A stretch of DNA of 64,000 nt from Fagopyrum homotropicum. Its lineage: Eukaryota; Streptophyta; Magnoliopsida; Caryophyllales; Polygonaceae. Shown here one piece after another: positions 56,935-64,000 of this stretch. Positions within the stretch are counted from its first letter, which is position 1. Each line of letters starts with the position of its first letter. The stretch spans positions 30,372,001-30,436,000 of the forward strand of contig BSWB01000006.1 in the NCBI GenBank assembly GCA_033239125.1, in the 5' to 3' direction. The notes below the pieces were generated by a model, which ran no database searches, was not told where the DNA came from, and saw only the letters and a program-made list of their open reading frames with translations. The translations under genes and the position numbers were made by a program.

Positions 56935-58849
56935 GGTTGTGCATACGGTCCGGTCCGGACCGGTGGACCGTAAATTGATAAAACCTTGGACCGTAGACCG
57001 GTCCGGGACCGGAACGTAACGGTCCGTTCTGGACCGGTCCAGTTTCAGGTTGAACCGGTTTGTGCATAAATTGTACAATTTTGAATATTGCGGACCAGAT
57101 CGGACCGGTTTGTACCCAAATTGTGCAATTTGGTGAAGTTTTTCGGTCCAAAACCGGACCGGATCGGACCAGAATGGACTGGATTAGACCGGACTGGAAA
57201 TTTGTTGTTTACGGTCCAACCCGGGTTACCGTTTTATACGGTCCAAAAACCGGACCGGACCGGACCGGAACCCGGATTTTTGAAAAAACCTGGACCGGTC
57301 CGGAATTTACGGTCCAGGGTTTTTTGAAAATCCGGGTTACGGTCCGGTTTTGGGACCGTATAAAACCGTAATCCGGGTTGGACCGTAAACTATGGATTTC
57401 CGGTCCGGTCCAATTCGGTCCGTTCCGGTCCGGTTTTGGACCGGAAAACCTCACTGAAATTGCACAATTTGGGTACAAACAGGTCCAACCCGGAACCGGA
57501 CCGGTCCAGACCGGACCGTTACGGTCCGGTCCTGGTCCGGTCTACGGTCCAAGGTTTTATCAGTTTACGGTCCACCGGTCCGGTACGGTCTAGGGGTGTA
57601 AATGGGGTGAGGATTCCCCGAAACTCGTGGGTATTACCCGTCATGGGGACGGGGATGGGGATTCTAAACGGGGACGGGGACGGGGAAAATTTTGATTACC
57701 CGCTTGGGGATGGGGACGGGGATGAAGATAGGGGTATCCGCCCGCCCCCCGATTTGAACCCGAACCCGTTGGGGAACCCCGATGGGAATCCCCGACGGAT
57801 AACCCGATGGGAATCCTCGATGGGAATCCCCGACGAGTTAGTCGATAGAGATCCCCAACGGATAACCCGATGGGATCTCCGACGAGGAATCTATCGGGAT
57901 ACATAAATAAACAAATTGTATTTATATTAGACGTTCATTGTGGTTTCATGTTTAATTTAAAATTACCAAATGTTACTAAAATTAAAACTATATAAACTTT
58001 TGTACTTTAAGACTACTCGTTCTTACTTACACAAAATGTATTTTAATTTTAAATATTAAATTGACAATAATTATTGTAAGTTATGCTAATACTAACCTAT
58101 ATTGATTTGGTTTTCGATCATATGAGGATAACACCTCGTGAAATTTTTGAGTACGTCGTGAACGTCAATCACGATGATCAAATGAAAATCGCACTACATG
58201 TGTTTTTTAATGTGTCTTACTCTTTCACATACATTATTTGATGTGCAACCTAAATTCTAAACCGTAAAATTAAAATGATAAAATAATATAGCACTTTATA
58301 TTGAGATCATAATCTAAATGTTATAAAGATATAATTATTATAATTTACACTAGTTTGTACTACGAGTCTTGATCGTACTTGAACGAATGAAACCTAATAT
58401 ATATGCGGTATAACTTTACTTTGGCAAGTTCTTACTATTTTTTTAAAAAAATGAAGTTTTCTTCTTTCTTTTTCTCGTGTTTTTTTTTTAATTTATATGG
58501 TAAAACAAAGTAACAATTTTCAATTTTATGGTCTAATTTCACATTTATTACTCGAGTTAATGTTTTTTTCAAAATCCTAAAAGTTAAACGGGTATGAGGA
58601 TATAGATTTTTATGGGAAAAATCCATAGAATTTTAAAATGGGAAAATTAAACGGGGATGAGGAATCCCCGATAGGGACGAATATCCTACGAAGACGGGGA
58701 TGAGGACATTTCTCCATACCAGAACGGATATGGGGATGGGGACGGGGGCGTTATACTAAACGGGTATGAGGATGAATAGGGTAGTCCCCACCCCAAATCC
58801 GACTCATCGACATCCCTAGTACGGTCCAATCCAGACCGTATGCACAGCC
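56935..58849. mobile_element. GGACCG-rich fold-back element (split by a Ds-like element)
   Basis: The ends GGTTGTGCATACGGTC and, inverted, GGCTGTGCATACGGTC are flanked by a perfect 9-bp direct repeat CTAAACTAG (56926-56934 and 58850-58858). Without the insert it is about 680 bp. Its two halves are inverted copies of each other (for example GATAAAACCTTGGACCGTAG near 56978 and, inverted, near 57560), full of GGACCG/CGGTCC. A 9-bp duplication points to a Mutator-like element, but no transposase is present. ORFs here come from the repeat. Confidence 0.8.
57591..58818. mobile_element. Ds-like non-autonomous hAT element
   Basis: It is 1228 bp with ends TAGGGGTGT and, inverted, TAGGGATGT, close to the known Ac/Ds ends. 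It is flanked by a perfect 8-bp duplication GTACGGTC (57583-57590 and 58819-58826). Both end regions hold AAACGG boxes (near 57666, 58587, 58650 and 58757), the motif known as the Ac transposase binding site. GGGGACGG-rich repeats occupy both ends; the interior is A/T-rich with no transposase. Confidence 0.85.
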
Positions 58850-58975
58850 CTAAACTAGTCCCTAATAAATCACATCTTCGAAAATAACATATATCCCCTA
58901 CCACACAACCCCCTTCAAAATAACATATATCTCCTGCCAAGTGCCAAACACTTCTCTGAGTTCTCTCCCCTGATT

Positions 58976-58984
58976 TTAGGGTTT
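58976..58984 (+). promoter_or_regulatory. telo-box of the LTV1 promoter/5'UTR
   Basis: TTAGGGTTT lies in ATTTTAGGGTTTCTCTCG, upstream of a CT-rich leader. Telo-boxes (AAACCCTA on the other strand) are known in plant ribosomal-protein and ribosome-biogenesis genes, which fits LTV1. Confidence 0.65.
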
Positions 58985-59040
58985 CTCTCGTTCCTAGTTT
59001 CAGTTTTAGAAGAAGTTCAAGTTCCTCCGGCGACCTCCGA

Positions 59041-59111
59041 CTCTCTCGTCCCTCAGTCCTTCCGGCAACCTCTCTCGTCCCTCAGTCCTTCCGGCAACCT
59101 CTCTCGTCCAG
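59041..59111 (+). repeat. 29-bp tandem repeat in the LTV1 leader
   Basis: Two exact copies (59041-59069, 59070-59098) of a unit starting CTCTCTCGTCCCTCAGTCC, then a 13-base partial copy. The partial copy ends exactly at the 5'UTR splice donor CCAG|GTATT (intron from 59112). Confidence 0.85.
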
Positions 59112-59432
59112 GTATTATTCGATTTCTCTCGGTTCTTCTCTCCGATTTATTTCTCGGCCTTGCTTCTCGTCCAGTCTCCTGTGTATTGTTGACTGTGTTC
59201 ATTTTTTTAATGTATTCGAATAGCATACAGGGGTCACAAACTCACTGTATATTGTTGTATTTGTTGAGTGTGTTGATTAATGTGCTGTGTCTGCACTCAA
59301 TAGTCTCATTTTTTCTGCATAAATTATGGATGTATTCGAATGGCACACACCGCTCATAGTCTCACTGTTTATCTTTGACTGTCTTTGTTGACTGTGTTGA
59401 TTTGTTGAATGTCGATTTACACGGAATAATAG
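59112..59432 (+). other. LTV1 5'UTR intron
   Basis: GTATTATTCG...GGAATAATAG, 321 bp, ends directly before the ATG at 59433. The T-rich interior and GT-AG ends support it. It is inferred from sequence only. Confidence 0.6.
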
Positions 59433-59870
59433 ATGGGGAAGAAGTTCATTGATAAAAAGAGAGCCGCAACTTTCCAGCTACTTGCTCGTGACTCATCAGA
59501 TCCAGGCCAGAGCAGCGGGCAAGATAGTGATCATATCTTTGTACGAGTAGATAACAATCCTGTTTCGGTTGATGGATTTGATGAAAGCCACGAGAATGAT
59601 TTAAATTTTGATGGTGATGATCCAGACTCCATATTTGCTGATGCACCTGAAGATGAAGATTATACTGTCAGGACAAGACCTGCATGGCAGTCAGATGAAC
59701 AATCGGGAGCATTACCTGACCACATAAGGAGAGAGTTATTAGAGCTAGGATTTCCGGATGATGGTTACAATTATTTAACCCATATGAGAGAGATTAAGAA
59801 TGCTGGTGGAGGCTCAGTCTACTATCAAAACCCGAAGCCAAACCTTGATCAGATTCCGCGGGATGAGAAG
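59433..59870 (+). CDS. LTV1: LTV1 exon 1 (coding)
   Basis: 146 codons, from ATG right after the 5'UTR acceptor to PRDEK; donor AAG|GTTAGA. Confidence 0.85.
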
Positions 59871-61435
59871 GTTAGATCTTTTTTTTATGGAATCATAGAT
59901 TTCCGATAAATTCTTGTGGTAATTTAGTGCAAACTTTCGACCTTTTGCAATTTACTTACATTGCACTTTACTTGAGTTCATTGTTTGTAGTCCACTGTTT
60001 GAATGAGACATGATACTCGAAATAACCGACTGTTAATTGCTACTAATATATCTGTAAAAAATAATATCAGGCATATGATGCTTCAAGGGTTCAAGTAAAG
60101 GGTACCCATGTTGAAGTAAATGAGAAACGAATAATGTAGAAAGTAGCAGAGAAGTCTGTGAATGTACGAGTAAAAAAAGCTGTTGATCCAGAAGTGATTG
60201 CTTTGCTTGACGACAACAATTCACAATTTGGATCTGACTTGGAGGAGGATTTTATTGTTCAAGCTAATCTTCCAGATGAAACAGCTGGTTCATCTGCCGA
60301 GGGAAATTGTGCTTTGGCTTGTGAATCAGAAGAAGAGCAAATGGTTGATGAGTTGTCTTCCCTGCACATGAGTAAAAATATAGATCAATCAAGGGATTAT
60401 TATGCTGGTGAAATGAAGGATGATAACATCGTCGAGAAACCAAGGACTCGCCGTCTTTTAGATGAGCAGTTTGATATGGTGAGTTTCTTCTTTGACTACA
60501 CATTGTGTTGTCCATATACTAGTTTTATGCGTTTTCTAAGTTCTATCTAGTGATATATGTCAAAAGTAAATTTCCCAAACTTACTTTGGGCTGTGTAGTT
60601 TTGTTTAGGATAAGAATTAAGAAGCATTAAGTCTGAATCCTAAAGCCTTATGGTTGTGTAGATTTACAAAGGCATGCTGATGAGAATCCTCTCAACTTTT
60701 GAGTCTTAGTGACTTAATAACATATTAACTTAGGACCTTTTAATGATTTATGTTCCTTCTCGACTTCTCGTACGTGAAAAACATATTTCTTGTTGGTCTA
60801 GCTTGGGTTTAGAACATCATTAACACATTCCTGTTGCATGACAGCTGGAACTACAAGAATACGGTACATCTAGTGATGACGATTATGCTGATTTTGTGAA
60901 CGAGGAAGAACCTTTGGAAAAGAAGCTCAATAATGCTTTTAAGAATCATAAGATAGATGAGTTGGACCTTTACGATAACTACCAGACACCAGCCGTTTTC
61001 TTGCGTGGTGATAATAAACAACATCAGGATTTGTGTGATTCTGCTGCTAAAGTTCTCGAACGATGTGCAGAATACGCAGAGAAATATGAGCACAGTGATA
61101 AAGATGAGTGTGAAGTTGTTGTAGAAGAAAGTAGTGATGAATCAGAGGCCTGGGATTGTGAAACTATTGTTTCTACCTACTCTAATCTTGATAATCACCC
61201 TGGGAGAATTGCAGCTCCTGAAACTGTTAGGAAGAAAAAGCTAGCTGAGACCATCGCTGAGGCTCTGAAACGTAATGACAATAATGTTATTTCACTGCAC
61301 GGGAAGGAGCGATTGCCTATAGACTTTTTGCCTCGTGGAAAAAGTGCATCTAAGGAGAAGGTGAAACTTGCTGCTAAACCAGAACAGCCAAAGAGGAGAC
61401 AAGATGAGTCCAAGGAGGAAAAGAAGGAAAGGAAG
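59433..61435 (+). CDS. LTV1: LTV1-like 40S ribosome biogenesis factor, partial, with premature stop
   Basis: LTV1 is a conserved factor needed for maturation and export of the small ribosomal subunit, in nucleus and cytoplasm. The start MGKKFIDKKRAATFQLLARD is the family signature. Three exons (59433-59870, 60071-60478, 60845-61435) join in phase 0 to 479 codons. Visible blocks are acidic DDPDSIFADAPEDED, LPDHIRRELLELGFPDDGYN, YLTHMREI, AYDASRVQVKG, VKKAVDPEVIALLDD, RRLLDEQFDM, LQEYGTSSDDDYADF and a Lys/Glu-rich C-terminal part. The usual short basic C-terminus is missing and should lie beyond the intron that begins at 61436. Exon 2 has an in-frame TAG (60137-60139, codon 169) between EKRIM and KVAEKSVN, with good homology on both sides. 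This may be a recent nonsense mutation, a pseudogene or a sequencing error. Other features of the gene look intact. Confidence 0.82.
60071..60478 (+). CDS. LTV1: LTV1 exon 2 (coding, contains TAG)
   Basis: 136 codons in phase 0, acceptor ATCAG|GCATAT, donor ATATG|GTGAGT. The stop TAG is the 23rd codon. No alternative intron of plausible length removes it. Confidence 0.8.
60845..61435 (+). CDS. LTV1: LTV1 exon 3 (coding)
   Basis: 197 codons in phase 0, acceptor GACAG|CTGGAA, donor GGAAG|GTAATT. It ends in a run of Lys/Glu (SKEEKKERK). Confidence 0.82.
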
Positions 61436-61530
61436 GTAATTTTGCATTTTTCACAATACAGCCCTTAAAATTGCACTTTTCACAAAACCACATATAAATT
61501 GGTTTTTCTTTGAAACAACCACCCACCAGT

Positions 61531-61885
61531 TAGGGGTGGGCAAAACCAATCCGATCCGCCGGTCCGGTCCAAAAAATCCGTCGACCCGATCCGGAAAAAC
61601 CCGATATTTTACTACCCGTTTTGATCCGGTCCGAATCCGATCCGATCCGGAAGATTTTCCCGGATCATCGGATCGGATACGGATCGGGGTTTTAGGCATC
61701 CGGATATCCGCGGATACCCGGTTAAAAAACGGATATCCGCGGATATCCGGATAATCCCGGATATCCGGATACTCACGGATCACCGGATATCCGCGGATCA
61801 TCGGATCGTCTCGGGTCACCGGATATCCGGATAGCTCCGGATCGCCGGATATCCGGATAGTCCCGGATCACTATATATTTCCGGA
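61531..61885. repeat. GGATATCCGG-rich repeat with hAT-like end
   Basis: It starts TAGGGGTGGGCAAAACC, a hAT-like terminus, then many CCGGATATCCGGAT and GATCCGG units, often palindromic. The other end is not found in the window. ORFs in it are by-products. Confidence 0.65.
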
Positions 61886-62369
61886 TATCCGGCTATTAAA
61901 AAATTTTATTATAATTTTAAATGTATTTGTTTTAGGAAGGATAAATAAAGATTGTATATTACAATTATGTACTAATATTTATATTTAAAATAATATTAAA
62001 TGGAAAAATATTTGAGTTAGGCAAAGTGATGAATTAATAATGTGCATACTTAGTTACTCTATATCATTATGTAATTTTGTATTAATATTTGTAGTTGACA
62101 TATTTTACAATATACATGGTAAATTATTTTAGTTAATCAAAGTAATGAATTGATAATATTTTTTGTATAACTTTATACGTACTCACATAGTCACATTAAT
62201 CTCATTTAATTTAATTAAACATATATACATCTATAATATATACAACTTTGTACATACTCACATATTCATACCTTTCGGAATAAATACTCGTAATATTTTT
62301 GTATTATAAATTGATCTAATTGTAAGATATATCTTTTTATAAATACGATTATAAGTTGGTCTCAATAAC

Positions 62370-63345
62370 AATATTTTATTAAAAGTTTGTCTCATTTTAA
62401 TGAACAAATGTTCATAATAATCTTTTATTATTGGTTGGTCAAATTTGTAAGATGTTGATTATTATAAATATGATTATAAGTTGGTCTTAATAATAATATT
62501 TTATTAGAAATTGCTCTTATTTAAATGAACAAATGTTTATAATAATATTTAATTATAAGTTAGTCTTATTTTCATATATAGATTTATATAGATATGATTA
62601 TAAGTTGTTTTCAATAATAATCCATTATTATAAGTTAGTCTCATTTAAACGAACCAATGTTAATAATAATTTTTTTTTAATTATAAGTTGATCTCATTGT
62701 AAGATATAAGTTTTATAAGATGGTCTCAATAATAATCTTTTATTAGAAGTTGATTTCATTTATATGAACAAATGCCCATAATAATATTTTATTATAAGTT
62801 GATTTCATTGTAAGATATGTATTTTTTATAAGTTGCTCTCAATAATAATCTTTTATTAGATATTGATCTCATTCAAATGAACAAATATTCATAATAATAT
62901 TTTATCATAAGTTGATCTCATTGTAAGATATGTATTTTTATAAGTTGCTCTCAATAATAATCTTTTATTAGAATTTGATCTCATTCAGATAAACAAATAT
63001 TCATAATAATCTTTTATTATAAGTTGATCTCATTGTAAGGTATATGTTTTTATAAGTTGATATCAACAATAATCTTTTGTTAGAAACTTGTCACATTTAA
63101 AAGAACAAATGTTCATAATGATCTTTTATTATTATTTGATCTCATTGTAAGATATATATTTTATAAGATGGTCTCAATAATAATCTTTTATTAGAAGTTA
63201 ATCTCATTTGAATGAACAAATGTCCATAATAATCTTTTATCATCAATTGATCTCTTTGTAAAATATATATTTTTATAAATTGGTCTCAATACTAATCTTT
63301 TATTAGAAGTTGGTTTCATTTAAATGAATAAATAATGATGATAAT
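62370..63345. repeat. tandem array with about 115-bp period
   Basis: About nine degenerate units, each with GAACAAATGTTCATAATAAT, CTTTTATTATAAGTTGATCT and a CATTGTAAGATATATATTTT part. The GAACAAATG mark recurs near 62402, 62526, 62648, 62763, 62877, 62991, 63100, 63211 and 63325, spacings 109-124. Confidence 0.85.
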
Positions 63346-64000
63346 GATAATTGTAAAAACATACATCTAATAAATTTTATCATAAGGTTGTAAAAAAATT
63401 ATTAAATAATAATGGTATATAACGAGTATTTTAATCAATTATTATAACCCTATTAAAGATAAGATATGTGGTAAATGTCCATAATAATCTTTTTATCATA
63501 AGGTTGTAAGAACATTATTATATTCTAACATGGTTAAAAGAATTAAACATACATATAATAAATTTTGATTCAAATAAGATTTCACTATAATTATAAAAAG
63601 TCATTTTTATATATATTATAATTTACTATGCATATTAAATACTATAGGTCTATTACGAGTTTTTTAATTTCAATTCTTATCATCCTATTAAAGACAAGTT
63701 ATGTGGTAAAGTCTTAATATAAGTTCTCATTAAATAAATAATGATGATAATGAAAATTGTAATTTGAGTAAAAAAAAAACTTGGCACAACAATTTTTCGA
63801 AAAGGCTTCTATAGAAATAATATAAATAAATTTAGATCCAAATAAAATTTACTATTCTACTTTAGTTCTACAAATTATTTTTTTAAAGATATTAAATATA
63901 ACTTTTGGTTTTAACTTCTAGTTCACTATACAAGATTACAAGTACAAAATTACATACTATAAGTTTATATAATGATATTTTAAAAGTCTAACTATTTTAA

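Larger units (their letters stand above)
61436..64000 (+). other. LTV1 intron 3 (or 3' flank), repeat-filled, runs off window
   Basis: From the donor at 61436 to the window end no further coding block is recognisable. The stretch holds a GGATATCCGG-rich repeat, a 115-bp tandem array and A/T-rich sequence. If the last exon exists it lies to the right, making this intron longer than 2.5 kb against 200 and 366 bp for the first two. Confidence 0.6.

Noticed and set aside
56888..57906. Overlapping ORFs on both strands in the fold-back and Ds-like ends
   Set aside because: They arise from GGACCG and GGGGACGG repeats, which lack stops.
56931..58854. hAT classification of the fold-back element using TAGGG ends
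   Set aside because: With TAGGG ends the flanks do not form an 8-bp duplication; a 9-bp CTAAACTAG duplication fits exactly instead.
61451..61819. Arg/Tyr/Pro-rich ORFs after LTV1 exon 3
   Set aside because: Generated by GGATATCCGG repeats; not a continuation of LTV1.
62370..63345. CRISPR-like array
   Set aside because: Units are continuous degenerate tandem repeats without distinct spacers, in a plant genome.

Overview
The window is repeat-dominated nuclear DNA of a flowering plant, most likely a eudicot. The evidence is Ty3/gypsy retrotransposons of the Athila type with an 18-base tRNA-Asp-like primer site, a chromovirus, hAT/Ds-like and MITE-like DNA elements, and one spliced host gene (LTV1) with GT-AG introns. 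The species cannot be named from the sequence. There is no sign of operons, ribosome binding sites or any other prokaryotic feature.

Layout. (1) Bases 1-30775 are a nested and tandem block of minus-strand Athila-type elements. Element A1 (1-6034, leaving the window at the left) and element A3 (20991-30775, cut at the right) lie head to tail and share one LTR. That LTR is split by a complete, young element A2 (6035-19324). A2 has two nearly identical LTRs, a broken gag-pol and an intact extra ORF. A3 carries a solo LTR (25909-27726) in its integrase and a rearranged extra ORF. (2) Bases 30776 to about 37360 are a decayed plus-strand chromovirus (gag, PR, RT, RH, IN, chromodomain, 3' LTR) truncated at its 5' end. 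(3) Bases 37788-51194 are a complete but decayed plus-strand Athila-type element A4. It has a perfect 5-bp target duplication and a solo chromovirus-type LTR (46188-48966) nested in it. (4) Bases 51650-53920 are a non-autonomous hAT-type element with a perfect 8-bp target duplication. (5) Bases 54388-56200 hold three inverted-repeat elements separated by TA tracts. A gypsy RNase H relic follows at about 56225-56740. (6) Bases 56935-58849 are a GGACCG-rich fold-back element (9-bp duplication) split by a Ds-like hAT element (57591-58818, 8-bp duplication). (7) From 58860 to the right edge is an LTV1 ribosome-biogenesis gene. It has a telo-box, a 5'UTR intron, three coding exons and the start of a long repeat-filled intron. 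Exon 2 has an in-frame TAG.

How the parts work together. Apart from LTV1, the genes are retrotransposon functions: Gag particle protein, protease, reverse transcriptase/RNase H and integrase, expressed from LTR promoters and primed by tRNA-Asp. Every gag-pol here carries stops or frameshifts, so none looks autonomous. The one long intact retroelement ORF is the extra ORF of A2. The most unusual pattern is that two Athila families each scatter their own short GC-rich inverted-repeat motif through the LTR and the variable linkers of the element, and not through the conserved domains. In A1-A3 it is CCACGGCCGTGG; in A4 it is CCGCCCCTGCGG.

All domain calls come from motifs read in the translations. 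No database search or alignment program was run, and counts of differences were made by eye.
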